Assembly (NCBI RefSeq): GCF_040361275.1
Contig: NZ_APNH01000002.1
Coordinates: forward strand, 124,001-188,000
Source of the DNA: Salinisphaera sp. T31B1
GTDB taxonomy: Bacteria > Pseudomonadota > Gammaproteobacteria > Nevskiales > Salinisphaeraceae
Length of the DNA stretch: 64,000 nucleotides
Direction: 5' to 3'
Each line of letters begins with the position of its first letter. The stretch's first letter is position 1. Shown here in pieces: positions 24,977 to 38,148 of this stretch. The notes under the pieces were generated by a model. It saw only the letters and a program-made list of their open reading frames with translations, ran no database searches and was not told where the DNA came from. The translations under genes were made by a program, and so were the position numbers.

Positions 24977-26338
24977 ATGTCTGACTGGCTCATGTCAGTA
25001 CCCGCATTCATCCTGGCGATCGGCCTGCTGGTCGCCGTGCATGAGTACGGCCATTTCTGGGTCGCACGCCGCATGGGCGTGAAGGTGTTGCGCTACTCGA
25101 TCGGCTTCGGCAGCCGCCTGTGGGGGCGCACCAGCCCGCGTACCGGTATCGAATACTGGTTGTCCGCCATTCCGCTGGGCGGCTATGTAAAGATGCTCGA
25201 TGAGCGCGAGGGCCCCGTGGCCGAGGCCGACAAGCCCTATGCCTTCAATCGCCAGCATCCGGCCCGTCGGATCGCCATCGTGGCCGCCGGCCCGGGCGTG
25301 AATTTCCTGTTCGCCATTCTGGCTTACTGGCTGGTGTTCATGATCGGTGTGGCCGGCATCAAGCCGATGATCGCCGCCGCACCCGACGGTTCGCTGGCGC
25401 GCGACGCCGGTCTGCGCGCCGGTGACGAAATCACGGCCGTGGCCGGCAAGACGACCGGCGACTGGCAGGATCTGCGGTTGACGCTGCTCGAACGCGGCCT
25501 GGACGGGGAGCCGGTCGAACTGACCGTACGCGACGGCGACGGCCGGACGCGTCAGGTGCGGCTAGACCTCACCGGTGTGCCGGCCGATCCGGATGCCTTG
25601 TTCGACCGTCTCGGTCTGGCGCCCTATCAGCCGCCGGCGACGCCCACGATTGCGGCCGTGATCGGCGATTCGGCGGCTGAACGCGCCGGTTTGAAAGCCG
25701 AAGACCAGGTCCTGTCCGCCGATGGTCAGACGCTGGACACGCCGCAAGCGCTGGTCGACTACGTCAAGGCGCGGCCGGACGAGACCATCCGGCTGACCGT
25801 CGAACGCGAGGGCCGTCGTCTGGAGCTGCCCGTGACACTCGCCCGGGCCGAAAACGCATCGGGCGAGCCGGTCGGTCGGCTGGGCGCACAGATCGGCGTC
25901 GATGCCCAAGCCTGGTCTCAGATGCGTACGACCCGTCAGCTCGGGCCGCTGGCCGCGATCCCGGCGGCGATCGGCAAGACCTGGGAGGTGTCGTCGCTTA
26001 CCGTGCGGCTCATGGCACGGATGCTCACCGGCGACGTGTCGTGGCGCAATGTCAGCGGTCCGATCCAGATTGCGAACTATGCCGGCCAGACAGCAAGTAT
26101 TGGCCTCGAGGCCTTCGTCGGGTTTCTCGCGTTGGTCAGCGTCAGCCTCGCGGTGCTCAACCTTTTGCCTATTCCGGTGTTAGACGGGGGGCATCTTCTG
26201 TATTATTCGATCGAATGGATCAGGGGTCGGCCTCTTTCCGAGGCCGTTCAGGCGGCAGGGCAGCAGGCGGGCATGGTGGCCCTGCTGATGTTGATGACGC
26301 TGGCTTTCTACAACGATATCCTGCGCTTGCTCGGGTAA
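24977..26338 (+). CDS. rseP: Site-2 (S2P) zinc metalloprotease RseP
   Basis: Inner-membrane intramembrane protease, 453 residues, that cleaves anti-sigma factor RseA in the sigma-E envelope stress cascade and clears signal peptides. The zinc motif HEYGH is at residues 22-26 within the first membrane segment. Two tandem PDZ domains follow (around 120-210 and 215-295: APDGSLARDAGLRAGDEITA and GDSAAERAGLKAEDQVLSA). The third metal-ligand motif PVLDGGHLLYY lies near residues 400-410, followed by a final membrane segment. The ATG at 24977 has a GAGGA site 7-10 bases upstream. bamA follows after 228 bases. Confidence 0.96.
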   Translation: MSDWLMSVPAFILAIGLLVAVHEYGHFWVARRMGVKVLRYSIGFGSRLWGRTSPRTGIEYWLSAIPLGGYVKMLDEREGPVAEADKPYAFNRQHPARRIAIVAAGPGVNFLFAILAYWLVFMIGVAGIKPMIAAAPDGSLARDAGLRAGDEITAVAGKTTGDWQDLRLTLLERGLDGEPVELTVRDGDGRTRQVRLDLTGVPADPDALFDRLGLAPYQPPATPTIAAVIGDSAAERAGLKAEDQVLSADGQTLDTPQALVDYVKARPDETIRLTVEREGRRLELPVTLARAENASGEPVGRLGAQIGVDAQAWSQMRTTRQLGPLAAIPAAIGKTWEVSSLTVRLMARMLTGDVSWRNVSGPIQIANYAGQTASIGLEAFVGFLALVSVSLAVLNLLPIPVLDGGHLLYYSIEWIRGRPLSEAVQAAGQQAGMVALLMLMTLAFYNDILRLLG

Positions 26339-26566
26339 TGGAATGAAGCATCCTCGCTCTGTCCGAAGACGGTCATGCCGGGATGCATGCCAAATCCGGC
26401 CGCAATGAGGAGGGCTGTGTGCAGCACGCACATGAACGACCAATGACGCCGTTCGACGGCGCAACGGCGTGCTGTGGCCGGCAGGCCACGGCAATCCGCG
26501 GCGTTCGGGCCCAAGCCCCGGTTCGCCCGGGCGATCCCTGTCTGTATAGATCAAAGGTTCTTTAAT

Positions 26567-28915
26567 ATGCCTGGATTTGTGATGCGCGCGTTCGCCGTGC
26601 TGCTGTGTGTTTGCGCCGCGAACGCGTGGGCCCAGGACCAGTACAATTTCCGTATCGACGATGTACAGGTCCAGGGCGTCCAGCGTCTCGAACCGGGTAC
26701 GGTGCTGACCTATCTGCCGTTGTCGGTCGGCGACCGACTCAGCGAAGCACGGGCGCAGCAGTCGATCCGCGCGCTCTACGACACCGGCCTGTTCGAGAAC
26801 GTGGCGCTTCAGCGGCAGGGCAACACCCTCGTCGTGGACGTGACCGAGCGGCCCGAGATTGCACGCTTCACCATCAAGGGCAACAAGAAGATCGGCGGCG
26901 ACCAGCTCAAGGAAGCCCTCAAGGAGCAGGGCCTGGCGCAGGGCGAGCTCTACAAGCGTTCGCTGGTCGATCAGCTGGATCAGGAACTCCGGCGCCAATA
27001 TTACGCCAACGGCTATTACAGTGTCGCGATCGACACCCAGGTGAGCGACCTGGACAACAATCGCGTGGCCATCGATATCACCGTCAAGGAAGGCCCGGTC
27101 GCCTCGATCAAGGACATCAACATCATCGGCAACGAGGACTTCACCGATGAGCAACTCAAGGACGTTTTCGAGCTCAAGGCCAGCGCGCCGCGCTATACCC
27201 ATCCGCTGACATTCTGGCGCAGCCCGGATCGCTATTCGCGCGAAAAGCTGCTGGGCGATCTGGAATCGCTCAACTCGTTCTACCAGAACCGCGGGTATAT
27301 CCGCTTTTCAGTGTCGTCGATCCAGGTCTCGCTGTCGCCCGACAAGCGCAACATTTTCCTTACCGTCAACGTCGATGAGGGCGCCAAGTACACCATCGCC
27401 GACTACCAGTTCGCCGGCGACATGATCGTTCCCGAAACCAGCCTCCAACGTCTGGTCAGCATCAAGAAGGGCGAAACCTTTTCGCGCAGCGAGGTCGACG
27501 CCTCGGCCAACCGCATCAGCTCGGGCCTGGCCGACTTCGGTTACGCCTTCGCCGACGTGGATCCACTGACCCGTGTCGACGACGAAGCAAAGACCGTCGA
27601 TCTGACCTTCTTCCTCGACCCCGGCAAGCGCGCGTATGTGCGCCAGATCACCTTCAACGGCAACGAAAAGACCAACGACGAGACCTTGCGCCGGGAAATG
27701 CGTCAGTTCGAAGGCGCTCCGTTCTCACGGCGCGGCGTCGAGCGCTCGCGTACGCGTCTGGCTCGCCTGCCGTATGTTCAGGATGTCCAGGTCAATACCG
27801 ACAAGGTGGCTGGCTCGGACGACCTGGTGGACGTCAACTACGACGTCACCGAGCGTGCGGCGGGCACACTCCAGTTCGGTGTGGGGTTTTCCGACGCCCA
27901 GGGTTTTCTGATCAACGGCAGCGTCTCGCACAGCAACTTCCGGGGCACCGGTAATACGCTGAGTCTGCGGGCCGAAACCAACGATTACGCCAAGAGCGTG
28001 GGCGCGAGCTGGACCGATCCGTACTTCACCGACGAAGGCGTGTCGCGCACCATCTCGGCGTTTTATCGGAACACCGATCAGCTGATCCGCATCGGTTCCG
28101 GCTTCGACCTGAACTCCCTCGGAGGGGCGGTCACCTTCGGGCTGCCGGTGACCGAATACTCCCGGCTGCGCGCCGGGCTCGGCGTGGAAACCAACGAAAT
28201 TAACTCGGCGGTCAACCGCAACGGACAGCAGGTGTTGTCCGACGAGCTGGCCGAGTTCATCGATAAGAACGGCAAGAAAGCGACGACCTATGAACTCCAG
28301 ACGGGGTGGTCGCGTGATACCCGTAACCGCACGTTCTTCGCTACGCGTGGTTCGAATACGGAGTTCCAGTTCAATATCAAGGGACCGGGGTCGGACCTGG
28401 AATACTACGACACCAGCCTCGAGCACGAACGCTATTTCCTGATCGGCAACTGGATTCCCGGGTTGTCCGACAAGTTCGTGTTGCAGGTCGACGGCCGCGT
28501 GGCTCAGACCGACATCTGGGGTACCGGCGAGGACGTGCCGCCCTATGACAATTTCTTTGCCGGCGGCGCGCGCTCGGTGCGTGGTTTCTCCAACGGCGGG
28601 CTGGGTCCGCGGGACTCGTTCGACAACCCCTACGGTGGCCAATTCCTGACCACGCTGCAGAGCGAGTTGGTGATCCCGACCTTCCTCGAATCCGACAACA
28701 AGTCGACTCGGCTGACCGCGTTCTACGACATGGGCAACGTCTACGCAAAAGCCAGCGACTTCGATACCGGCGAGTTGCGTAGCTCGGCCGGCGTTGCGTT
28801 CTACTGGTTTACGCCGTTCTTCGGTCTGCTTCGGGTCAGCTACGCCGCCTATGTGGACGATCAGCCGGGTGACGACGTCGATCGCTTCCAGTTCTCGTTC
28901 GGCGTAGGACTCTAG
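26567..28915 (+). CDS. bamA: Outer-membrane protein assembly factor BamA
   Basis: Omp85-family core of the BAM complex, 782 residues, inserting beta-barrel proteins into the outer membrane. A signal peptide ends ANAWA-QD near residue 25. Five POTRA domains follow (beginning FRIDDVQVQGVQRLEPGTV), then the C-terminal 16-strand barrel with the conserved loop-6 motif in GGARSVRGFSNGGLGPRDS and a terminal strand ending in FQFSFGVGL. The start at 26567 (MPGFVMRAF) has AAAGG nine bases upstream; MRAF at 26582 is an alternative. An extended frame to 26474 is spurious. In the upstream gap a GC-rich hairpin (26471-26492) is present. Confidence 0.97.
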   Translation: MPGFVMRAFAVLLCVCAANAWAQDQYNFRIDDVQVQGVQRLEPGTVLTYLPLSVGDRLSEARAQQSIRALYDTGLFENVALQRQGNTLVVDVTERPEIARFTIKGNKKIGGDQLKEALKEQGLAQGELYKRSLVDQLDQELRRQYYANGYYSVAIDTQVSDLDNNRVAIDITVKEGPVASIKDINIIGNEDFTDEQLKDVFELKASAPRYTHPLTFWRSPDRYSREKLLGDLESLNSFYQNRGYIRFSVSSIQVSLSPDKRNIFLTVNVDEGAKYTIADYQFAGDMIVPETSLQRLVSIKKGETFSRSEVDASANRISSGLADFGYAFADVDPLTRVDDEAKTVDLTFFLDPGKRAYVRQITFNGNEKTNDETLRREMRQFEGAPFSRRGVERSRTRLARLPYVQDVQVNTDKVAGSDDLVDVNYDVTERAAGTLQFGVGFSDAQGFLINGSVSHSNFRGTGNTLSLRAETNDYAKSVGASWTDPYFTDEGVSRTISAFYRNTDQLIRIGSGFDLNSLGGAVTFGLPVTEYSRLRAGLGVETNEINSAVNRNGQQVLSDELAEFIDKNGKKATTYELQTGWSRDTRNRTFFATRGSNTEFQFNIKGPGSDLEYYDTSLEHERYFLIGNWIPGLSDKFVLQVDGRVAQTDIWGTGEDVPPYDNFFAGGARSVRGFSNGGLGPRDSFDNPYGGQFLTTLQSELVIPTFLESDNKSTRLTAFYDMGNVYAKASDFDTGELRSSAGVAFYWFTPFFGLLRVSYAAYVDDQPGDDVDRFQFSFGVGL

Positions 28916-28943
28916 CTCGCATGACGTACGCAGGGGGTGCGGC

Positions 28944-29453
28944 ATGAAACTTCGTCGACACGTACTGGCGCTGGTGGGGATCTGTCTGCTCGCCTGGGCA
29001 GCCTCGGCGGGTGCACAGGAGCTGAAAATCGGTGTGGTCGATCTGGGGCGCCTGATCAACGATTCGCCGCAAGCCGAGCGGGCCAAGACGAACATGGCCA
29101 GCCAGTTCGCCGAGCGCAAGAACGAGATCGAGTCGCAGGCCAATACGCTGCGCCAGGACGTCGAACGTCTCAAGCGTGACGGCTCGGTGATGAGCGAGGA
29201 CGGCCGCGACAAGCTTCAGGCCAGTATCCGTGATCGCCAGCGCGAACTGCAGATGCAGCAGAGCAAATATAACGACGACGTCGCCGATGCGGAACAGAAA
29301 GAGTTCGACCGCATGCGATCGGATATCCGCAGCGTCATCGACAATTATGCCGAGGAGCAGGGCTACGACCTGATTCTGGGCGATTCGGTGTTGTATGCCG
29401 ACGATGCGATCGACGTTACCGACGAAATCCTCGCGCAGCTCAAACAGCGCTAG
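28944..29453 (+). CDS. skp: Periplasmic chaperone Skp (OmpH)
   Basis: 169-residue OmpH/Skp-family holdase that carries unfolded outer-membrane proteins to BamA. The signal peptide ends AASAGA-QE near residue 25. The mature protein starts [21 protein letters not shown], the typical short beta-strand, then two long helices rich in Glu, Lys, Arg and Gln ([20 protein letters not shown] and so on) forming the coiled-coil tentacles, and closes with a helix-strand segment [19 protein letters not shown]. It is 28 bases after bamA, the usual order. Confidence 0.95.
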   Translation: MKLRRHVLALVGICLLAWAASAGAQELKIGVVDLGRLINDSPQAERAKTNMASQFAERKNEIESQANTLRQDVERLKRDGSVMSEDGRDKLQASIRDRQRELQMQQSKYNDDVADAEQKEFDRMRSDIRSVIDNYAEEQGYDLILGDSVLYADDAIDVTDEILAQLKQR

Positions 29454-29502
29454 CGACGATGACCGGATCTGTCACGGCGCGACGGCCCGGGGGGAGTCCC
29501 CC

Positions 29503-30543
29503 ATGAGCGAACATGCCCCGACGCCTCTGCATCGACTAGGCGATCTGGCCCGTCGTGCCGGTCTTGAGGTCGATGCGGCTCATGCCGATATCCTCATCGC
29601 GGGAGCCTGTGCTCTGACCCCGGGTGCGGCCGATCGTATTGCTTATGCGGAAGGCCCGGCGCGCGATCAGGCGGCCGCTGACAGTGCGGCCGCAGCCGTG
29701 ATCGTCACCCCCGCTGTGGCCGCCACCATCGACCGGCCGGTGCTCGTGAGCGATCAGCCGAAGCTGGCCTTTGCTCGCCTGGCCACCGCTTTCGAACCCG
29801 CGCGTGCGCCCGCCGGCATCCATTCCAGCGCCGTGGTCGATGACCAGGCAGTGATCGCGCCGACGGCCACGATCGGCGCGCTGGTGGTGGTCGGCCGTGG
29901 TGCGGTGATCGAGGACGACGTGGAGCTTGCCGCCGGCGTGGTCGTGGGTGAGGGTGTGCATATCGGCCGCGCAAGCCGGATCGGCGCGCATGTCAGTCTG
30001 GCTCGTGGTGTGCGGGTCGGCATGCGGGTGACGATCGAGGCACAGGCTGCGATCGGCGGCCGGGGCTTCGGCCTGGCGCACAACGGTCAGGGGTGGGAGG
30101 CGGTGCCTCAGCTGGCGAGCGTGCGGATCGGCGACGATGTCGAGATTGGCGCTGGCACGACGATCGACCGGGGTGCGCTCGAAGACACCGTGATCGGGCA
30201 GGGCGTGAAGATCGACGACCAAGTACACATCGGACACAACTGCGTGATCGGTGCCCATACCGTCATCGCTGGCTGTACCGGTATCGCCGGTTCATGCACG
30301 ATCGGTGCGCACTGCGTGATCGGTGGCGGCGTGGGTATCGGCGATCACGTACGCGTGGTCGACGGGGTGATGATCACAGGTGCGAGCCAGGTGCCCAAGG
30401 ATATCGACACCCCCGGCGTATACTCGTCGACGTTTCGTGCCATGCCCGCCAGGCTTTGGCGCAAACGGCTGGCGTTGTTCCGCCAGCTCGACCGCATCGA
30501 GACGCGCCTGCGCGGCGTCGAAAAACAATCCCGCGACCAGTAG
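29503..30543 (+). CDS. lpxD: UDP-3-O-(3-hydroxyacyl)glucosamine N-acyltransferase LpxD
   Basis: Third enzyme of lipid A synthesis, 346 residues, adding the N-linked 3-hydroxyacyl chain from acyl-ACP. The N-terminal uridine-binding domain (to about residue 100) is Ala-rich and less conserved. The left-handed beta-helix (residues ~105-300) shows hexapeptide repeats, with the catalytic His in [10 protein letters not shown] and the closing [19 protein letters not shown]-terminal helix completes it. The ATG at 29503 matches the family; the frame extends upstream over the end of skp. GGGGGAG before the ATG serves as ribosome-binding site. Confidence 0.95.
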   Translation: MSEHAPTPLHRLGDLARRAGLEVDAAHADILIAGACALTPGAADRIAYAEGPARDQAAADSAAAAVIVTPAVAATIDRPVLVSDQPKLAFARLATAFEPARAPAGIHSSAVVDDQAVIAPTATIGALVVVGRGAVIEDDVELAAGVVVGEGVHIGRASRIGAHVSLARGVRVGMRVTIEAQAAIGGRGFGLAHNGQGWEAVPQLASVRIGDDVEIGAGTTIDRGALEDTVIGQGVKIDDQVHIGHNCVIGAHTVIAGCTGIAGSCTIGAHCVIGGGVGIGDHVRVVDGVMITGASQVPKDIDTPGVYSSTFRAMPARLWRKRLALFRQLDRIETRLRGVEKQSRDQ

Positions 30544-30612
30544 GCATGCCGGTCGGCGAGGACAGACGCACGACCGGGCCCACCCAGACACAGAATCTCA
30601 GGAGCTAAGCGA

Positions 30613-31083
30613 ATGGCCGAACAAGACGATATCCGCGCGATCATGCGCCAGGTACCGCACCGATTTCCGTTTCTGCTCGTTGATCGCGTGGTGGCCTGCG
30701 AGCCGGGCCGGTCGATCACGGCCATCAAGAACGTAACCATCAACGAGCCGTTCTTTCCCGGCCATTTTCCCGGCCATCCGGTGATGCCCGGCGTGCTCAT
30801 CCTGGAAGCGCTGGCTCAGGCCGGGCTGATTCTGGGTATGCGCACCGTCGATGCCAGCGACGGCACGATCGTCTACTTCGCCGGCATAGACAAGGCCCGC
30901 TTCAAGCGCCAGGTCATTCCCGGTGACCAGCTTATCCTGAAGATCGTCATCGGCTCGGCTAAAAAGCGGATCTGGCGTTTCGATGCCGAAGCCTGGGTCG
31001 GCGACGAACTGGCCTGTCGGGCCCAGCTGATGGCGATCCCCTCGCGTCCGGAGGACGAGGCGGGAGGCAGCCATGCCGATTGA
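30613..31083 (+). CDS. fabZ: 3-hydroxyacyl-[acyl-carrier-protein] dehydratase FabZ
   Basis: Hot-dog dehydratase of type II fatty acid synthesis, 156 residues. The active-site block [21 protein letters not shown] holds the catalytic His and Glu; the N-terminal [12 protein letters not shown] and the late [13 protein letters not shown] are also diagnostic. It competes with LpxA for 3-hydroxyacyl-ACP, and its place between lpxD and lpxA is conserved. AGGAG precedes the ATG. The C-terminal end overlaps the lpxA start by 11 bases. Confidence 0.97.
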   Translation: MAEQDDIRAIMRQVPHRFPFLLVDRVVACEPGRSITAIKNVTINEPFFPGHFPGHPVMPGVLILEALAQAGLILGMRTVDASDGTIVYFAGIDKARFKRQVIPGDQLILKIVIGSAKKRIWRFDAEAWVGDELACRAQLMAIPSRPEDEAGGSHAD

Positions 31084-31846
31084 TGCCTCGGCCCAGATAC
31101 ATCCCGAAGCGCGAATTGCCGACGATGTCGATATCGGCCCGTTCACAGTCATCGGACCGCACGTGGAGATCGGCTCGGGCACCCGGATCGGGCCGCATGT
31201 GGTCATTTCCGGACATACGACGATCGGGCGAGACAACCAGATATTCCAGTTCGTCTCCCTCGGCGCCGAGCCGCAGCACCGAGTGTATGCCGGCGAGCCG
31301 ACACGCCTGACCATCGGCGATCGCAATACGTTTCGCGAATACTGCAGCGTGCATCGCGGCACGACCATTGACCAGAGCGAGACCATCATCGGAGACGACA
31401 ATCTGCTGATGGCCTATGTCCATGTCGCACACGACTGTGTACTGGGCAACGGTATCACCATGGCCAACGGCGCCAGTCTGGCCGGTCACGTGCGTATCGG
31501 CGATTTCTGCATCCTGGCGGGCTTCGCGCTGGTATATCAATTCCGGCGTATTGGCACGATGGCGTTTCTGGCGTATTGCAGCGGCGCCCAGCAGGATGTG
31601 CCCGCGTTCGTGCGCACGGCCGGCGCGCCGGCCGTGCCGCACGGGATCAATTCCGTGGGCATGCGCCGTCGCGGCTACTCCAACGATGAAATCAACGCCG
31701 TCAAGCGCGCGTATCGCACCATCTATCGGTCGAAGCTGCGGCTCGAGGAAGCGCGCGAGGCGTTACGGGAACCGGCCGAGAACAGCCCGGCCGTACGCGT
31801 GATGCTGGATTCGCTGGACGCCGCGCAGCGCGGCATCATCCGCTAG
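31073..31846 (+). CDS. lpxA: Acyl-ACP-UDP-N-acetylglucosamine O-acyltransferase LpxA
   Basis: First enzyme of lipid A synthesis, 257 residues, a homotrimeric left-handed beta-helix. Repeats run from ARIADDVDIGPFTVIGPHVEIG onwards, with YAGEPTRLTIGDRNTFREY and the catalytic region YVHVAHDCVLGNG, where His120 corresponds to catalytic His125 of E. coli; His117 and His139 (E. coli 122 and 144) are also kept. The VHQF motif (His160 in E. coli) reads VYQF, with Tyr155, and the following segment GTMAFLAYCSGAQQDVP also diverges. The C-terminal helical part (GINSVGMRRRGYSNDEINAVKRAYRTIYRS) is normal. Identity is secure; acyl-chain preference is not readable. Confidence 0.94.
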   Translation: MPIDASAQIHPEARIADDVDIGPFTVIGPHVEIGSGTRIGPHVVISGHTTIGRDNQIFQFVSLGAEPQHRVYAGEPTRLTIGDRNTFREYCSVHRGTTIDQSETIIGDDNLLMAYVHVAHDCVLGNGITMANGASLAGHVRIGDFCILAGFALVYQFRRIGTMAFLAYCSGAQQDVPAFVRTAGAPAVPHGINSVGMRRRGYSNDEINAVKRAYRTIYRSKLRLEEAREALREPAENSPAVRVMLDSLDAAQRGIIR

Positions 31847-31867
31847 CCTCGACCCCGGAGACCGCGC

Positions 31868-33028
31868 ATGGCCGAGCCTGCGCCGCACATCGTGATCGTC
31901 GCCGGAGAGACCTCCGGCGACATGCTCGCGGCTGGGCTGATGCGTGCGCTGCGCCGATACTATCCGCGGGTGAGTTTCGAGGGGGTCACCGGGCCCTTGA
32001 TGCGCGCCGAAGGCTGTCGGAGCCTGGGCGACGTCGAACAGCTGTCTCTGTTCGGCATCAGCGAGGTGATCGGCCAGATTCCCCGTCTGCTGGCGCTGCG
32101 TCGTCGGCTGGCGAGCCATATCATCGAGGCGCGGCCCACGCTGTTCATCGGCATCGATGCGCCGGCGTTCAACACGGCCCTCGAGCGGCGCGTGCGCGCG
32201 GCCGGCATCGCTACAGTCCACTATGTATGCCCCACCGCCTGGGCCTGGCGGGCCGGGCGTACCCGCAGTATTCGTCGTGCGGTGGATCTCATGCTGGGAA
32301 TCTTTCCGTTCGAACCTGCGTTTTTCGCGGGCTACGATATTCCGGTGACGTTCGTGGGCCATCCACTGGCCGACGAGCTGCCCATGCATGCCGACCCCGG
32401 CGCCGCGCGACGGGCGCTGGGACTGGCAGCGAAGGGGCCCTGGGTCGGCCTGCTGCCGGGCAGCCGGCACTCCGAAGTCAGCCGGCTGGGGCCGCTGTTT
32501 CTCGCCACGGCACGCTGGCTCTCCGAGCGGATGCCCGGCATACGTTTTGTCGTGCCGACCGCCAACCCGGCTGTAAGAGCACTGTTCGAACGCCAGCTTC
32601 AAAGCGACGGCGGCGGCCTGTCGATCACCCTGGTTGAGGGGCGCTCCCGCGAGGTGATGCGCGCGGCCGATGTGCTGCTGCTGGCCTCGGGCACCGCGAC
32701 ACTGGAGGCGCTGCTGGCCAAGACACCGATGGTGGTTGCGTATCGGCTGTCGGCGACCAACTACTGGATCGCTCGCGGGCTGAATCTGATCAAGACCGAG
32801 TACGTAAGCATGCCCAATCTGCTGGCCGGGCGGGCCCTCGTTCCGGAGCTTCTGCAGGACGACGCCGATGCGCGCACGCTGGGTGCGTGGGTATATCGTC
32901 TGCTGTGCTCACCCACGGCCCGCAGACGCCAGGTCGATGTGTTCGAGACCATTCATCGCGAACTGGCCTGCGATGCCGATGCCAGCGCGGCACGTGCCGT
33001 CGCCGGCTTGATCGAGCGCGACCGGTGA
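31868..33028 (+). CDS. lpxB: Lipid-A-disaccharide synthase LpxB
   Basis: GT-B fold glycosyltransferase (family 19), 386 residues, membrane-associated, joining UDP-2,3-diacylglucosamine and lipid X to the lipid A disaccharide. Diagnostic motifs: [20 protein letters not shown] at the N-terminus, [64 protein letters not shown] and [14 protein letters not shown]. It lies 21 bases behind lpxA; its stop overlaps the GTG start of rnhB. Confidence 0.97.
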   Translation: MAEPAPHIVIVAGETSGDMLAAGLMRALRRYYPRVSFEGVTGPLMRAEGCRSLGDVEQLSLFGISEVIGQIPRLLALRRRLASHIIEARPTLFIGIDAPAFNTALERRVRAAGIATVHYVCPTAWAWRAGRTRSIRRAVDLMLGIFPFEPAFFAGYDIPVTFVGHPLADELPMHADPGAARRALGLAAKGPWVGLLPGSRHSEVSRLGPLFLATARWLSERMPGIRFVVPTANPAVRALFERQLQSDGGGLSITLVEGRSREVMRAADVLLLASGTATLEALLAKTPMVVAYRLSATNYWIARGLNLIKTEYVSMPNLLAGRALVPELLQDDADARTLGAWVYRLLCSPTARRRQVDVFETIHRELACDADASAARAVAGLIERDR

Positions 33029-33636
33029 GCCGTCGGCGTTTTGCCTGTCCTTTCGTCGCCGGCGTGGACGAAGTCGGCCGCGGACCGCTGGCCGGACCGG
33101 TGGTCGCTGCCGCGGTGATCCTGCCGGCACGTCCGCTGCTGCGAGGTCTGGGCGACTCCAAGACACTCAGCCCTGCGGCCCGGCAGACGATGGATCAACG
33201 GATCCGCGATCGCGCGCTGGCTCATGCGATCGGCCAGGCATCGGTTGCCGAGATCGATACACTCAACATCCTGCAGGCGAGCCTGCTAGCGATGCGGCGC
33301 GCGGTGGCCGCGCTGCCGTGGCCACCCAGCGTGGTCTGGGTCGATGGCAACCAGCATCCGGGCGTGGCGATGCCTGCGCGCACGATCATCGGCGGCGACG
33401 CCCGTGTGCCGGCGATCAGTGCGGCCTCGATCCTTGCCAAGGTGGCGCGCGATGCGCAGATGGTCGAACTCGATGCCCGGTTCCCGGGCTATGGGCTGGC
33501 CGCCCATAAAGGCTATGGCACGGCCTTGCACCGTGCCGCACTCGTGAACCTCGGGGTGAGCCCGATCCATCGCCGCAGCTTCGCGCCGGTCGCGCGTCTG
33601 CTGAACGCCGCCCAACGGCCCCTGGATTACACGTAA
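33025..33636 (+). CDS. rnhB: Ribonuclease HII
   Basis: 203-residue RNase HII, which removes ribonucleotides from DNA. The first active-site block [23 protein letters not shown] carries the catalytic Asp-Glu; later come [19 protein letters not shown] (Asp), and [16 protein letters not shown] (Asp). The C-terminal [17 protein letters not shown] is typical. Translation starts at a GTG (33025) whose last bases form the lpxB TGA, so no ATG is needed; an upstream frame into lpxB is spurious. dnaE follows 9 bases later. Confidence 0.94.
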   Translation: MSRRRFACPFVAGVDEVGRGPLAGPVVAAAVILPARPLLRGLGDSKTLSPAARQTMDQRIRDRALAHAIGQASVAEIDTLNILQASLLAMRRAVAALPWPPSVVWVDGNQHPGVAMPARTIIGGDARVPAISAASILAKVARDAQMVELDARFPGYGLAAHKGYGTALHRAALVNLGVSPIHRRSFAPVARLLNAAQRPLDYT

Positions 33637-33645
33637 GCTAGACCC

Positions 33646-37146
<3,501 letters not shown>

Positions 37147-37176
37147 TCCACCGACAGCGGCGAAGATACGACTCAC

Positions 37177-38148
37177 ATGGCGCAAAAGAACCTCGATTAT
37201 CTGGATTTCGAACAACCGATCGCCGAACTGCAGCAGAAGATCGAGGAGCTGCGTTTCGTGGCCGACGGTAGCGAAGTCAATCTCAACGAGGAGATCACGC
37301 GGCTCGAAGCCAAGCGCCGTAACCTGACCGAACAGATCTTTTCCAAACTCTCGACCTGGCAGACCGCTCAGATGGCGCGCCATCCGCAGCGGCCCTATAC
37401 GCAGGATTATATCGACGGCCTGTTCACCGACTTCGTCGAATTGCACGGCGATCGGGCCTATGGCGACGATCCGGCGATCATCGGTGGTACGGCGCGTCTG
37501 GGCGGGCAGTCGGTGATGGTCATCGGTCATCAGAAAGGCCGCGATACCAAGGAAAAGATCTATCGCAATTTCGGTATGCCCAAGCCCGAGGGTTATCGCA
37601 AGGCGCTACGGCTGATGAAGATGGCCGAACGCTTTCGGATGCCGGTGCTCACATTCATCGACACGCCGGGCGCATATCCCGGCATCGGGGCCGAGGAACG
37701 CAATCAGTCGGAGGCGATCGCGCGCAACCTGTTCGAGATGGCCAAGCTGCGCGTGCCGGTGCTGTGCACGGTCATCGGCGAAGGCGGCTCGGGCGGGGCG
37801 CTCGCCGTGGGCGTCGGCGATTTCCTGATGATGCTCCAGTACAGCATCTACTCGGTGATCTCGCCCGAAGGCTGTGCCTCGATTCTCTGGAAGAGTGCCG
37901 ACAAGGCTGAAGAGGCCGCCGAAGCGATGAAGGTCGGCGCTGCCGACCTCAAGCAGCTCAAGCTTGTCGACGAAGTACTGGAGGAGCCGCTGGGCGGCGC
38001 CCACCGCGATCCGGCCCGGCTGATGGAATCCATGCGCGATCGGCTTCTGGCCAACATGTCACGGCTCAAGCACATGAGCGTGGACGAACTGCTGGAATCG
38101 CGTTACCAGCGCTGGATGGGCTTCGGCGACTACAAACAGGTGGGGTGA
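37177..38148 (+). CDS. accA: Acetyl-CoA carboxylase carboxyltransferase subunit alpha
   Basis: Alpha subunit of the acetyl-CoA carboxyltransferase, 323 residues, first committed step of fatty acid synthesis together with AccD. Motifs: [18 protein letters not shown] at the N-terminus, [49 protein letters not shown] and [17 protein letters not shown], where the oxyanion glycine pairs lie, and [19 protein letters not shown]. Length is normal (E. coli 319). Its stop overlaps the GTG start of tilS. Confidence 0.98.
   Translation: MAQKNLDYLDFEQPIAELQQKIEELRFVADGSEVNLNEEITRLEAKRRNLTEQIFSKLSTWQTAQMARHPQRPYTQDYIDGLFTDFVELHGDRAYGDDPAIIGGTARLGGQSVMVIGHQKGRDTKEKIYRNFGMPKPEGYRKALRLMKMAERFRMPVLTFIDTPGAYPGIGAEERNQSEAIARNLFEMAKLRVPVLCTVIGEGGSGGALAVGVGDFLMMLQYSIYSVISPEGCASILWKSADKAEEAAEAMKVGAADLKQLKLVDEVLEEPLGGAHRDPARLMESMRDRLLANMSRLKHMSVDELLESRYQRWMGFGDYKQVG

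Noticed and set aside
24753-24977. Possible dxr remnant in the cdsA-rseP gap
   Set aside because: I checked the translations for the dxr N-terminal nucleotide-binding motif and other landmarks and saw none; the gap is too short and has no residual similarity by eye.
26471-26492. Hairpin upstream of bamA as a terminator after rseP
   Set aside because: GC-rich stem GCTGTGGCC/GGCCACGGC but no T-run; could be leader structure, evidence too weak for a call.
27725-29212. 495-codon minus-strand open frame across bamA and skp
   Set aside because: Low-complexity, His/Arg/Val-rich translation with no domain pattern; bamA and skp are well supported on the plus strand.
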